DNA from: Acephala macrosclerotiorum
Taxonomy: Eukaryota; Ascomycota; Leotiomycetes; Helotiales; Mollisiaceae
Assembly (NCBI GenBank): GCA_014904845.1
Contig: MU119334.1
Coordinates: 1-64,000, forward strand
Reading direction: 5' to 3'
DNA: 64,000 bases
In this document: in pieces, positions 1 through 11,182 of the stretch
Numbering within the stretch: position 1 is the first letter of the stretch
Layout: the number at the start of each line of letters is the position of its first letter
Notes under the pieces: generated by a model
The model's input: only the letters and a program-made list of their open reading frames with translations
What the model was told of the DNA's origin: nothing
The model's database searches: none
Made by a program: the position numbers and the translations under genes

Positions 1-162
1 GTAATTAGGTGGAGATGTGGGTAAACTTTGAAGTGTTACTTGTAACTTTTGGTGGTAAAACAGCAAATCACGGGAACTTAACCGAGGTGACTGTAGATGC
101 TGCTACCTCGCCATAAGGCTACCCCGCAATTTCTGCCCCCACGAATGACTATCTCCAACCTC

Positions 163-2658
163 TTACCTCGCCTTGGACTGGACATCCTTCTTAACACCTT
201 CGACTTCTTTCTCTACTTGTTCCCAATCACCGTCCTCGGAGTCAGACTTATCCTCTTTTCTCACGAGCTTCTCTTCGACGCCATCTACTTCAAGTTCAAC
301 AAGTTCCTCTTCCATTCGCGGTTCCTTGCAATCCTGTTGCTCAATTTCCTCCTTCGCATCATTCTGTGCAGTTTCGAGAATCTTCTGGACCTGTGCTTCC
401 ATTCTCTCCAATTCCCCTTTTGTCGTTTCTCGAATGTTTTCTATCTCAGCTGCCTTGAGCTTCCTTTCCTCTTCCATACCTTGAGTTAGCCTCTGCATAT
501 GTCGCTCTGCTAAAGTTTTCTCATCCTGAATCTGTCCATCCAATTCTTGAATGTGTGCTTTCAAACGGTCGACAGTATTTTCACCAGCCTTTCTCGTACT
601 CTCGATCTTTGCATCTTTGAGTTTGAGCTCCTCTTCTAGAGTTTCGACGCGATAATGCGCTTGATCTTGAGCCGTAGCCAATCTTTCCTGAAGCTGCTGG
701 ACTTCTTTCTCGCGCGTAAGTAGCTCTCGTTCTTGATCGTCCAGTTCATCGATCTTTGCTTCCAGTTCATTTCGCTTTTCCAAGAGAGTGTCTGACAAAT
801 TCTTGATGCCTTTCTTTTCATAGTCGAGTTCCTGTTTCTTCTGCTCCAATTCAGCTTTGACAGCATCAAAAAGCTTGTTCTTTTCTTTGAGCATGAAGTT
901 CATATTTTCCATACCCTGTACGTGGGCCTTGGCCTGCTGCTGTGCTGCTTCTAATTGCTCTCGAAGTTCCTGGACCTCCTTTCGTTGCGCCACTTGAAGT
1001 TGTTGTGCTATGTCTCTCCATTTCTCAATGTCTACCTTTCGTTGAGTAAGCTCCAGTTCTTGTTCTTTGACGTGGGTCTCCCAATACAGCTTTATGTTAA
1101 CTAGTTGATTCTCAAGCACCTGTTGCTTCCGCTGAGCATCTTTTTCGGCCTCTTCTCGTTGTCCGTGTGCTTCTTGGAGATTGATCTTGTGCACTTCTGA
1201 GGCTTTCTCATAGTCCTCTAGTTGCTGTCTCGTGGCAACGCTCCCCCTCTGCAAATTTTCATTCTCATGTGCTAACTGCTCTGCCATTTGCTCCAACCTT
1301 TGCATCTCCGCAGCTGCTAACTCGAGCATTCGTTCTGTTCTTTGAGAGCCATCGTAGAATTGCTTCTCGGCCGCAAACTTCTGTCTCAGCAGCTCATTTT
1401 TCTCCCAAGCCAGTCGCTGTCTTGACTCGTTCAGATCCTTGATCTCCGTGTCCTTTAGCTCGAGCTCCCGTTCGTGCTTCTTGGCTTGCTCCTCTAGCTC
1501 TTGCTTCATAGATGCCCTCTCGTTGTCAAATTGTCCGTGTCGAGATTCCACTTCCTTCCAAGCAAGGTCTTTCAGACTCTCAATTTCTGCTAGCTTGATC
1601 TGCAGCCCCTCTTCCTGTTCTTCGAGTTGCTTTTTCATATTCAGATATTCAGTCAGGAGCTTCCGCTTGTCCCAACCCGACGGATGATTAGATATTGCGC
1701 GTAATTTAGCTTCGTGAGCATCTAAATCGGCGTTTTTATTGGCAGCCTTGTCTTCCTGGTCCACGGCCCAAGAACCAGGAAGAATATTTTGAAAGTGAGG
1801 ATTGCTTTGGATGTCCGTTCCCTGGGGAATTTTACATCGAGCTACCTCATACTCCATGATCTGCTTCTGAACCTTCTTGATTTCGGCTCGAGCTTGTGTT
1901 GCCTGCTCAACATAATGGTCCACCCATCTATCACTAGGGAGATTATCTGAGCGCTGCCCTCTTGCGTTGGCATCGTACCTGGCTGCATCATACTCGAGTC
2001 CTTTGATGATTTCTCGAAGTTCCGATATCTTGGAGGTCTCCTCGTTGGCACTCTTGTGCTGATAGTCTTGGCGCATCTTTTGCAGAGTAGCATCGCACTG
2101 AGTTATTTGTGCTCGAATCATCTTGACCTCAGCTCGATCGTCTGCTGCATGCCTGGTGTACATCTCTCTCCAAGCAGAGCTCCCAGCACTTTTCGCATTA
2201 GCATCCGCCTTCGCGGCACTTTCTTGACGTTGCTTGGCAGCAGCATTCAAGTTCAAAATCTCTTCGATGATCCTCTTCTGCTCCAGATCGCTATGTGAAA
2301 CGAATATACCTTTTTTCCACTCCCATTTAGCGGACTGGATCACTTTGTCAAAACGGCGGTTTGCATCATTCATAACCCTTTGTTGTCCTTCCTGCAGCTC
2401 TCTCTGGCTTATGGACGGACTGCTTAACTTGGCTAGTTCTCCTGCCCGTCGCACCTTAGTTGAGAGATGTTGTTCGTATAGACGTTTAGTTTCGTCGCAG
2501 AGCGAGGTCATGCGTGTGAACTTCTCAGACCATGTCTCAGTTGCTGGGCCTTGTGCCTGTGCACTGATGAATGCAACGATAAAGCCAACTTGGTACTCGT
2601 TGGTTGCTTCGATAATGATATCCATCTTAGTCAAATGTTTGCGGAGGGATGGTAGCAT
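163..2658 (-). CDS. Long coiled-coil protein, function unknown
   Basis: A single uninterrupted reading frame of 831 residues, read as one exon. After about 130 mixed residues it becomes almost continuous heptad-rich helix, with dense Glu, Lys, Gln and Leu and very few Pro or Gly from about residue 180 to 790, so a long rod-like dimeric coiled coil is expected. The last 50 residues are strongly acidic (a run rich in Glu/Asp, then a Lys-rich end). I see no signal peptide, membrane segment, motor head or enzyme motif. The N-terminal 60 residues have hydrophobic stretches and may be a small helical domain. The first ATG is used; a second Met lies 11 residues later. Such proteins often act as cytoskeletal or organelle tethers, but that is only inference from shape. 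No family is recognised. Several open frames on the other strand are mirror images of the repetitive codons. Confidence 0.8.
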   Translation of the reverse strand: MLPSLRKHLTKMDIIIEATNEYQVGFIVAFISAQAQGPATETWSEKFTRMTSLCDETKRLYEQHLSTKVRRAGELAKLSSPSISQRELQEGQQRVMNDANRRFDKVIQSAKWEWKKGIFVSHSDLEQKRIIEEILNLNAAAKQRQESAAKADANAKSAGSSAWREMYTRHAADDRAEVKMIRAQITQCDATLQKMRQDYQHKSANEETSKISELREIIKGLEYDAARYDANARGQRSDNLPSDRWVDHYVEQATQARAEIKKVQKQIMEYEVARCKIPQGTDIQSNPHFQNILPGSWAVDQEDKAANKNADLDAHEAKLRAISNHPSGWDKRKLLTEYLNMKKQLEEQEEGLQIKLAEIESLKDLAWKEVESRHGQFDNERASMKQELEEQAKKHERELELKDTEIKDLNESRQRLAWEKNELLRQKFAAEKQFYDGSQRTERMLELAAAEMQRLEQMAEQLAHENENLQRGSVATRQQLEDYEKASEVHKINLQEAHGQREEAEKDAQRKQQVLENQLVNIKLYWETHVKEQELELTQRKVDIEKWRDIAQQLQVAQRKEVQELREQLEAAQQQAKAHVQGMENMNFMLKEKNKLFDAVKAELEQKKQELDYEKKGIKNLSDTLLEKRNELEAKIDELDDQERELLTREKEVQQLQERLATAQDQAHYRVETLEEELKLKDAKIESTRKAGENTVDRLKAHIQELDGQIQDEKTLAERHMQRLTQGMEEERKLKAAEIENIRETTKGELERMEAQVQKILETAQNDAKEEIEQQDCKEPRMEEELVELEVDGVEEKLVRKEDKSDSEDGDWEQVEKEVEGVKKDVQSKAR

Positions 2659-3824
2659 TTAGTTGTCAGGTATGGGATCTGGGTAGGCCTGACACTGGAA
2701 AATTGAAGTTTGGAAGATATAGAAATCACAGAGTATGTACAGCATGATCGTGATTAACGGCGCCCAAAAGCATTCAGATTTGTTTGGACATTCGCTTGAA
2801 TCCGCACGAATTATCCTTCCGGGTGTGGAGGACTTGACTTTGTGACTCAGACACGAGCACAATCAAACGCTGAAACATGGGAATTGAAACCCTGAAGCAA
2901 TAGCGGCTCGAAGCCTGCAGGGCGCTGATAATTTAGCGCTTAAAGCCTGGAGACATGCGACCGCGAAGGTAAAGCGACAAATCTTCAAAATAATCATCGC
3001 AAATGAACACTAACAAACCGAACATTAAGAATGAAATGATTCCAGTAATTTCTCTCCCTATGATCTCAGAACAAGCACTTAAGCCCTTACACAGCTCCAG
3101 TCAGGATCTCTCAAGACCTTCGCTTGTACCAGGCCTAGTCGCGACTCATCATCGATTCCCACAACCCCCAGCGCATTCCTCTCCTAACACACTGCTGACT
3201 AATGTTTGCGCTGGGGAATACTGACGGCTTGAATTGTTGTTGTGTTGAGTCCCACGACCGCATTTGATTGTACTCTAAGCCCACGTTGCAAAGGAGATTG
3301 AGGAGGGGGAGGTGTTCGTGAACGCGATTTCGAGATATTATGACTCCAAGCCCTGCTTTCTGATTGCGCTCTAGCTTCTTCTCTCCCACACCCACTGTTA
3401 TCTTCAATCATGGTTACTGTGCTGACCCTTCCAAAGGCCAGACTGAGGAAAACTTCGGAATTTGAAATCTGGAGGCACTGTGTTTGATCCACAGAAGCCG
3501 CAAACCACTGCAATTCAAGGATAACCTTGAATAATGAACACAAGTTTTTGCAATTTTTATTGCTGGCTTTGGATTCTTCAGTGTGTGGTGGGTAAAGACA
3601 TTTTTAGTGCATTTTGGAAGCGAGCTCGCTAAGGCTCCCCTGAACTTTACGGAGGGAAAAGAGAGCTCTTTTTTTTGTGGCAAAAACGTGCTCAATTTCT
3701 CCCTCGTTCACCATCATTTGTATCATGAGCCAGAACGTAACAAAAATATGGATCTTCGGGCCTCACTTTGCTTGCCAAAGTCTGAAAGGGAAACTCGAGG
3801 AATAAAAAAGAGTCAAAAAACTAT
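2659..3824. other. Intergenic region, no gene seen
   Basis: About 1.2 kb between the coiled-coil gene and the tRNA. Short open frames occur on both strands, but none shows a recognisable domain or a plausible exon series. It should contain the promoter of the coiled-coil gene at its left end. Confidence 0.5.
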
Positions 3825-3910
3825 CCCTCAGGCGCGAGTCGAACGCGCGACATTCCGGTGAGACTGATAAATTACAGCCGGACGCCATAAACCAACTAGA
3901 CGACCGAGGG
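3825..3910 (-). tRNA. tRNA-Tyr (GUA) with a short intron
   Basis: On the minus strand the 86 nt fold as a tRNA. A 7-bp acceptor stem pairs the 5' end (3910 inward) with the 3' end (3825 outward), including one G-U pair. The T arm is a 5-bp GCGCG/CGCGC stem around a TTCGACT loop. The D loop carries AGTTGGTTTA. The anticodon stem is TCCGG/CCGGA. The anticodon GTA lies at 3873-3875, followed by A and then an insertion of about 12 nt (3860-3871) placed after position 37, as in eukaryotic nuclear tRNA introns. The insertion starts like the yeast tRNA-Tyr intron (TTTATCA). A run of six T follows the 3' end on the minus strand (3815-3820 on plus), a normal RNA polymerase III stop. The CCA end is not encoded, as expected for a nuclear gene. 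Confidence 0.93.
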
Positions 3911-4236
3911 TTGGAATACTTTAAACGAATTCAAGTTGTTATTGTTGGCCAAGAAGTTATTATTTAAATCTATACAGGCGTTGGAAGGGAATCCCGAAGT
4001 TGGGTGGGGAACGACCGCGGATGAATCTGAATTGTGAGTCATTGCCGAAATATATCCTGGGAATTTGTTTGATAGTTCATATCTTAAATTAAATTGCAAT
4101 AAAGATGAGTTGGACTATTGCATATACGCTAATCTCAAAATCGCACCTAGCTTTGTGTTGTACGAGTATACATTGTGCAGAAGATACCAAGTTCTTTCTC
4201 ATATAGTATCAAGTACCAAAAGCTAATCACTCAAAG
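3911..4236. other. Intergenic spacer
   Basis: About 330 AT-rich bases between the tRNA gene and the 3' end of the aldehyde dehydrogenase gene. It probably holds the upstream region of the tRNA and the 3' UTR of the dehydrogenase. No gene is seen. Confidence 0.5.
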
Positions 4237-5950
4237 CTACAACTTCATTTCCAAATTCGCTTTCACAAACGCAACTGTCTCCTTTGACTCCATCTGTGGA
4301 TATCTCCACGCAAACATTGCCTCAAATTGCGGCACAGTAGGCACCGTCACCATCGGCTGCTTATGAGAGAATGTCTCAATGCTCGCCTTCCCTCGATATG
4401 CTCCCAACCCACTCCCTCTCACTCCACCAAAAGGCATGCTGACAGGTGCAATCTGCCCCATCACATCGTTGATGCATACAGTTCCGGCGTTGCACCAAGT
4501 AAGTACCTGACGTGCTTCCTCTAGGTCTTCCGAGAAGGCGTAAAGTGCTAGTGCGTCTGGAGAAAGTTTGTGGAGGAGGGCTTTGGCTTCGGCGTCCGTC
4601 CTATATTTGAGGACTGGGAGGATAGGGCCGAAGATTTCGGTTTGTACCAGAGGGTCGTTTGAGGAGATGTTTTTGATGACTGTAGGTTCGATGAAGAGAT
4701 CTACTTCGCTGCCTGTTCCTCCGAAGACTATGGTGCCTTGAGTTGAGGTGAGAAGAGACATGATGCGCTTCCAGTGGCTCGCGTTGACGATTTTGCTCAC
4801 CTTGGCGATCTCAACTTTGTCTCCATAGAAGTCTTGGTGGGCCTGCTAAGTGTCAGCTCTCATGTCAACGTAATTTCGAAGTTATCTTGCCTTCTCAAGA
4901 GCAGTTATGAAAGCATCATAAACACTTTCATGAACAATAGCATGATTGGGAGCTAAACAAGTCTGGCCAGCAATCGCAAATTTACCCCACGCAATTCTTT
5001 TCGCCGTGAGCTCAACGTTGGCTTTCTCCGTCACAATCACCGAGTTGATTCCACCCAGCTCCAATGTGACTGGAGTAAGATGCTCAGCAGCAGCTTTCAT
5101 CACCAATTTCCCCACATTCGTACTTCCAGTGTAAAGAATATGTCCATATGGATATCTGAGAAGCGCTTGTGCCACATCTATGCCTCCGTTGATCACACGA
5201 AAGCAACATGGGTCTAGATACTTGGGGAAGAGCTCGGCGAGTAGGGTTGCCGTATTTGGAGCGTGCTCGCTGTGGTCTGATCAGTTTCAAGCGGTCCCTT
5301 GACGACTCCTAGGAGTGCTCGGTACCTAGGTTTGAGAATGCCAACATTTCCGCATGCAATTACTCCGATCATGGGTCCAATTGCTAGATCTTTTAGTAAG
5401 GGCCAAGAGGAACGAATGAGATGTAAGACATACTCAAGGCGATTGGGTAGTTCCAAGTTCCAATGACCAGGCATATTCCTTTCGGTTTTCGAACAATGAT
5501 AGGAGACCAATTCTCGAATGGTGGCGGGGTTTCGACAGTCTCAACAGCAAGCCACTGATCAATCAGAGACGGGGTACTCGCCATGGGGTCTAGCATTAGA
5601 CACATACCTCATCCAGTTTCGAAATACAGTGAGAAATCTAGAGTCCAGGTCAGGAGTCTCTTGCTCTCCTTGGCTTCCGCACTCACATCATTCTTCATCG
5701 CACCTATCTCCAAAACCTGGATCTGAACTTGGGTTTTCCAAGGTCTGCAAAGATGGCATCTGAGATTGCAGCTTCATTTTCCTGGATTTCGAGTCAATAA
5801 TGCTACCATTCTTCAGACCGCATTTCTCCAGAACCTACGTCCAACATCCTCCATAGAGACCTCAACTGTTCCTTTCGCCATTCAATCACGAGCGTCCGCC
5901 CACTCTCGAACGAGGCATCAAGTTCATCCAGAATGTTTGAAAAGTTCATA
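4237..5950 (-). pseudogene. Class 3-type aldehyde dehydrogenase, one apparent frameshift
   Basis: Seven exons rebuild an NAD(P)-dependent aldehyde dehydrogenase of about 466 residues: 5839-5950, 5687-5781, 5608-5637, 5435-5554, 5326-5383, 4891-5269 and 4237-4842. Visible family marks are the cofactor-site stretch GTWNYP, the LELGG motif with the general-base Glu, the catalytic Cys in GQTCLAPN, and the late EIFGP and MPFGG motifs. No N-terminal targeting signal or C-terminal membrane anchor is obvious. The last intron (4843-4890) starts with GC (AG|GCAAGA) rather than GT. All junctions keep frame except one place: near 5718-5727, in the codons after LGKPKF, the exon is one base short (summed exons 1400 nt, not a multiple of three). 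The 12-nt stretch there is too short to be an intron. The enzyme would oxidise aldehydes to acids; the substrate is not predictable. Either a recent loss-of-function indel or a sequencing error. Confidence 0.85.
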
Positions 5951-5974
5951 GTGGAGATAGAGCAGTATCTACTG

Positions 5975-6021
5975 GCAAAGAAGTATGGGGGCAAAGAAGT
6001 ATGGAGGCAAAGAAGTATGGA
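5975..6021. repeat. Three-copy 16-bp tandem repeat upstream of the aldehyde dehydrogenase
   Basis: The unit GGCAAAGAAGTATGG plus one base occurs at 5975-5990, 5991-6006 and 6007-6021, with identical cores. It lies 25-70 bp upstream of the proposed start codon of the aldehyde dehydrogenase gene, in its 5' UTR or core promoter. Copy number may vary between strains. Confidence 0.9.
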
Positions 6022-8547
6022 ATTAGAGAGAAATTCGAGAAACGTCAGCGGGATCAGCACTGAAATACCTTTCATTCTATGCGATCCCCTCGTTTCAGGA
6101 TAGGAATTTGTCCTTGCCTCCATTCTCATTTACGGAAAAGATGCTTTCGATTGGGAAGATGCATACGACTCTCGCAGGTCACTGTCTCATCTTCATTGGG
6201 AAATCGCCTTTCGGTTCCGATGGAGCAGGAAACCCATCTCGGTGCTACTTTCTAGAATTCTACATATAGAGCTCATGTCGCACTTAATATTTAAAGGTTG
6301 TAACCTATTTGGGAAATGTAATACGCTCAAGATCTCTTGATTGGACGAAAGTGACCTTCTACTTTAGCTGAATATTTAGACTTGCGATGTACGTGAATTG
6401 AGTGATGCCAGAAATACCGATGTCTTAAAGAAAACTGGTCTGTCTTCCACCATTCATGAAATCTCCACGATGATCCATGCTAAAACTTAATAGTACAACA
6501 CATCTTTTAGCCCTGAAGTTAAAAGGTCACTAGGAAGCCAGAAGCAGTCAGGTGTAAACGAAAGTCCGAAACTCCGCGTGGCTTGCGGACTATGGCTTCG
6601 GAGAAATTCTATGCTCAGACCTCCACGTGTTGTCCAAAAATGCCTGGGGTATATGCAGAACGTTAGGAGATTGAGTTCGTGAATAAATTCACGATAATTG
6701 AATTTGCCTTGTAAAAATTTACCCAACCAAGATCCGAGAAGTCGTAAAAACTGTGTATGTCCAGATGAACTACATCTGTGTGCCACAGCCAATGAATGCT
6801 TCTCAAAACTTGAATCGACGAGCGACAATCTAGCTGCCAGAGAAATATTGTCGGCATCATACGACAAAATCCTACTCCAGCAGGATCACACATCGGACAG
6901 CGCCCTACGTATATGCTTTTTACTGTACCCCTCACTTCCTCCGTCCACGGAGGTGTACATCTTATAAGCTACATCTTCATATTCTATCTTCTACCCAACT
7001 CCCGCAGCTCAGTCAGCAACCGGCATGCATACGACGCCCAACAGGACCCGAACCCGGGGCGCCATCCAGAATATCTCCTGCCAGCCTTAGCGCCGCTCGG
7101 TTGCTCCCATTCGTCTGACATGGCGTCACGCACCAAAATGCCCAGAACAGACAGCTCATTACATCAAAACCTCGGCCTCAAGGCCTCCCATTGGATGAAA
7201 TAAGCGCCGTGAGGCAGACACTACTTCACACCTCGTAAACCCGGGGAATGCGGTCAGGAGTCTAGAAGCTTCAATTTACGAGCAGGAAAAGGAAGTTGGT
7301 AGGTAAAAGAATAAGCTTACCTTAGCGGGGTCAGCATGCCGCAGAAACCCGCAACCGGTTAGTTCCTTCCACTGGGCAAATAGAGTTTGTGCGGTATGCG
7401 TCAGCTTGCATGTGAGAAGCTGCAGGTATCGTTCAGCCGGTAAGGATGTCGAGCGTTTGCCTTTTGGATATTTGGTATCGAGATATGATTACGTTGTGTG
7501 ATGTTACATGAGCAGCGTTCGGGATTTGATCATTGGAACAGGGCTGAGGATGTAACCTGTGACTCGTTGGATTACAAATTGGATAGGGGCCAGTCAGCAG
7601 CCAAGAAACTGTTCGGGTTCGGTAAAAGTACCGTAAAGGGTAATGCAGATTGTGAGGTTGTACAAAAGCTTGACCGCTACACTGCTTGGTAACGAGTTTG
7701 ATATCGGGCATTCAACAAATCTTTTTCTTGGAGCACAATTAATCTGGGCTTGCAAACCGCCTTGGGACTTGCTAACATTGGTTGAAAGTTGATTGCAATA
7801 ATCTAATCTATGTAGGCAATGTGATCTATACCGTACCAGTGTACGAGCTGAAGAGGTACATGGTCCCAAAAACAGAGCGGTCAAGAGCCCAGATCCATGC
7901 CAAATGCTCACCCCAATGATGGTGGTGTGGCCTTCATGATCTCTTGATATTGCCTTTGCAGTCCTCGTGCAGCATTTGCTAGTACTCTGTACCCCTTCCA
8001 ATAGGAGGCCTTGCTTCACAATTCGTTGATGCAAGGCCCGAGCAATTGATCCGTCGTCCAGTACTACTGCGTGGACAAGATGAAGTTTGCCGTCGTCCTC
8101 GGCCAGCAATGAATGTGTCTGGGATTCAGGCATGGAAGCAGCGGCCATGTTTTGGTATGGTTGTTATGCGGCAGCAGATGGCTCGAGGGAGGGAAGTGGC
8201 GAAGGCGAAGACGTAACGAAGTACTCGAGCCACGTATCCCAGCACGTTGACTGCGGTATCCGCCGGTGGTTGTAGGAGTCGACAGCATGTTGGAAGAATA
8301 AAGGTGGCAAGGCGGCAAAGAGGGGTAAGTATTCCAAATCGACTTTTGAGGCTTGTTGAATGCCAAGCTCAAACCATGTCGATGTGGAAGTTGAAGCCGG
8401 TACTCTGTACTCCTTAGAGTTTGTTGAATGCTAGTTCCACATTTCGAGCTACATCCTCATCGCCATAGACATCTCCACAGTTTCATTTAGTCGATGCAAT
8501 TCCATACCTGTCCTGTCAGCAAACCCCCTCAACCCCAAATTGTAATT
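6022..8547. other. Long intergenic region, no gene recognised
   Basis: About 2.5 kb with only short, overlapping open frames. The longest (184 codons on the minus strand, 7594-8148) has no recognisable motif and conflicts with other frames. The left part should hold the promoter of the aldehyde dehydrogenase gene. I could not rebuild any exon series by homology. Confidence 0.5.
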
Positions 8548-10315
8548 TCACCCACCAGCAAGTACCCATCTCCGATTAAAATATCCCAGCACCTTCCTCA
8601 ACTGATCAAAGTCCTCCAGCCATAGAGGATCATTGAAGTCTTCCGCAGTAAGGATATGCTGCTGTGCACACCTAACAATGTGTGCCATAGCCGGGTGCAA
8701 GATGTCGATATCGAAGTTTCCACATTCTCGGTTGAACGCGTAGGCAATGTCAATGACCATCCTCGTGAGGGTCTTGAGCGCTACTTCGGTTGTCTCTTTG
8801 TATGATGCTGTGGCCATGATCTCGGAGTGCATGTGGAGAGTTTGGTGCAGATTATACAAGCCTCTGTCAACACATTAACACGCACCCTTAGAAAATAAGA
8901 AAGAAGATACATACGTGATGAGTATCTGTGTAGCGCCGCAATAGATCCCCCATCTCCCCGCAACCTGCTCCATAACAACAGCAAGCAGGTTCTGCAAGTC
9001 ACGCCCAATATGATAGGCATTGCATGAGATCTCTCCTCCTTCAATCGACAACCGCACCCGATCAAAAAGATACGTAGCCTGCGCCTCTCTTCCAAAGGTA
9101 CCGACGCCAGGAAGAGACGTAGCGGAAACAAAGTACCGGAACGTCGGTTCCAACAACTCATCCACATTCCTATCCAAATCATAAGACTCCAGCGGTAAAT
9201 AATCGTCTTCCCGAATAGGCCTCGTAGCCAACGGCCTGCCATGCATCTGAGGGTCGCATGAAATAACACTAGTGCAAATTAATCAACTGCAGACTTTCGA
9301 AGTGCGGTGCGTCTAGCATACCGGTCCAAGATCATTAGCCCCCACCAAGTGCAAAGAACCTCTTCATCTTCCACCCATGCATCGGTGCCTTGCATCTCTG
9401 CCGAGCATTGTTTATTGTGCATGCCTATCGTGCATGCCATCCTGCCACACGTCCCAACGGTAACGTATGCAGCTTCGATCATCCCATGCGCGTGCTCATA
9501 GCGTCCCAATATCACGCCCGCCTGGACTAGAAATAGAGACGATGGCATGAAAGCTTGTACTTGTGCGAAGAGTGTTTTCGTAGCTAGATAAAGAACTTCT
9601 CGGTCCTGGTCTGCTTCAGGGTCGATTGATGGATGTTGAGTTACAAGTCGCATCGCTAGAAGCAAGACAGAGAAATCTGCTGCTGGAGAGCCTTGGAAAT
9701 GCTTGTACCGGTCCCGGAAACGGTTTCGTGAAATTATTGGTAGCCATTGATGCACGCCTCTGAAATAGCGGAGGACAACTTCTTCTGGCTTCCTTCCTCC
9801 CTCTTTGATAATGTGCAGTACTTGTGAATTGATAACGCTGTCCGTGTTCGTGAAAGCGTGGGAGACATTTGGATCATGAGGATTTGATGGGAAAACATCG
9901 GAGAGGGAATTCATCAACAGAAGGGATAGCCTGATACTGGGAGAGAACCTGGATCGTAGTGATGGTGGTATCGAAGCCCACGCTGGAACCGCATGCTTTC
10001 CCTGAGGAGACCCATTCTCGCTCTTAGACCGCCTTTCCTCGTCCGGCTCTCCATATCGACATACGGCTCGTCGTCTGCAGCTCAGTTAATAAGGTTATAC
10101 TAGCTAGGAGAATTGTTGATTATAAAGTTGTAGCCTCTTTAGCGGGTAAAAAGCCGACGCGTAGCGCATACCAAAAGGGGAACAAGATTGTTTACTCACT
10201 TAATACACTGACTACAACTCGGCAACTTCTTATCACAACCCTTCTTGATACTCTTGCAATGCGAACAAACTTGCGGCGCCCGACGTGACGAATCTTGGCT
10301 TTCGGCGTGTGCCAT
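8548..10315 (-). CDS. Zn(II)2Cys6 fungal transcription factor
   Basis: Four exons (10200-10315, 9322-10074, 8915-9268, 8548-8863) join in frame to 512 residues. The N-terminus carries a full binuclear zinc cluster, with cysteines at 17, 20, 27, 34, 37 and 44 (C-x2-C-x6-C-x6-C-x2-C-x6-C). The sixth Cys is coded after the first intron, within KRRAVC. The rest resembles the fungal-specific transcription factor middle region, with helical runs around residues 110-290 and a GRPLATRP stretch typical of that domain. The start is the ATG that places the zinc cluster near the N-terminus. It should act in the nucleus as a pathway-specific regulator binding CGG-type half sites. The target is unknown, and no metabolic cluster adjoins it. 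The introns follow GT-AG rules (GTGAGT, GTATGC, GTATGT donors). Confidence 0.9.
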
Positions 10316-11021
10316 GATGTTTCAATTTCCAAATGTAGTCTCCTGATCCGAACCGATAGAAAGTGGTCAAAGAGAGGCGTCACCGTTGAAATCGTCGGCC
10401 GCTGAAATTGCGAGTTACGGGATAAGTATATATTTCAGTGTTCTACCACTGGTTCAAACTGGCTATCGTTGATCTCCCTGATCAGTCAGCGCTTAGTAGC
10501 CTAAATTAATCAGCGCCAAAGCTTCATGCTCAGCCCTGTAAAGGACTACAAAATTCAGGAAAGGAATAAGTCTGGCCTGCGATGAGACTTCAGGGGCAAG
10601 CACCAAGGAGTCAGATTGTAGGGCTCAAGAACGACATGCAAGTTTGTGACCTCGAGGCTGAAATAGGCGTATGGACCCGGTCACTACCCAGGGACCAGAA
10701 TAAGGTTACGGGCAGTGCAGAGGGAGCTTGAGGTGGGCCGAGTCTAGCAGCAAGGGGAACGCCATATTCCACATGGATACAAGCACCGGCAGATTGCCCC
10801 CCAGAGTTACGTGATGTGCAACTGCAGTCCGCGGCATCAGCCGGACTTTGCCTTTACATCGATTACTGGGACGAACAGCAACCGGGATTCGGGCTCTCCC
10901 GAATTGGAAAACTTGAAACTAGGATGACATGCTTCTGAACTAGACCGAGAGAGGGAAATGATACGTGGTGGTTGCATCGCCTACAAGCGCGCCCACAGGT
11001 ACTCGCTAATGAGTACTACTG
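10316..11021. other. Intergenic region upstream of the zinc-cluster gene
   Basis: About 700 bp without an open frame of note. It should contain the promoter of the transcription factor gene and the left flank of the MITE. Confidence 0.5.
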
Positions 11022-11023
11022 TA

Positions 11024-11180
11024 CCTACAGGGCCTTTTAATTGTTAAACATCGCCACCCAGATTACCCAATTACAGACCAAAAAAAAGAAGATCTGGATA
11101 GGTGATTGGGCAGACCCTCGGAATTTGGACGGAATTTTGGACGTATTTTCTCTCGCCTAACAATGAAAAGGCCCTGTAGG
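11024..11180. mobile_element. 157-bp MITE with 15-bp terminal inverted repeats and TA duplication
   Basis: The ends CCTACAGGGCCTTTT (11024-11038) and AAAAGGCCCTGTAGG (11166-11180) are perfect inverted repeats of 15 bp. The similarity continues inward for a further 6 of 7 bases (ATTGTT against its mirror). Both ends are flanked directly by TA (11022-11023 and 11181-11182), the target duplication made by Tc1/mariner-type transposases. The interior is AT-rich, contains an 8-A run and has no coding capacity, so this is a non-autonomous miniature element. I do not recognise a named family. Confidence 0.85.
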
Positions 11181-11182
11181 TA

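Noticed and set aside
173..2662. Several open frames on the plus strand opposite the long coiled-coil gene
   Set aside because: They are mirror images of repetitive Glu/Lys/Gln codons, have Ser- and Cys-rich low-complexity sequence and no motifs.
7040..7075. GGACCCGAACCCGGGGCG stretch resembling a tRNA T arm
   Set aside because: No acceptor, anticodon or D arm can be formed around it.
7594..8148. 184-codon minus-strand frame
   Set aside because: No motif, no splice partners, conflicting open frames on the same and opposite strand; not called as a gene.
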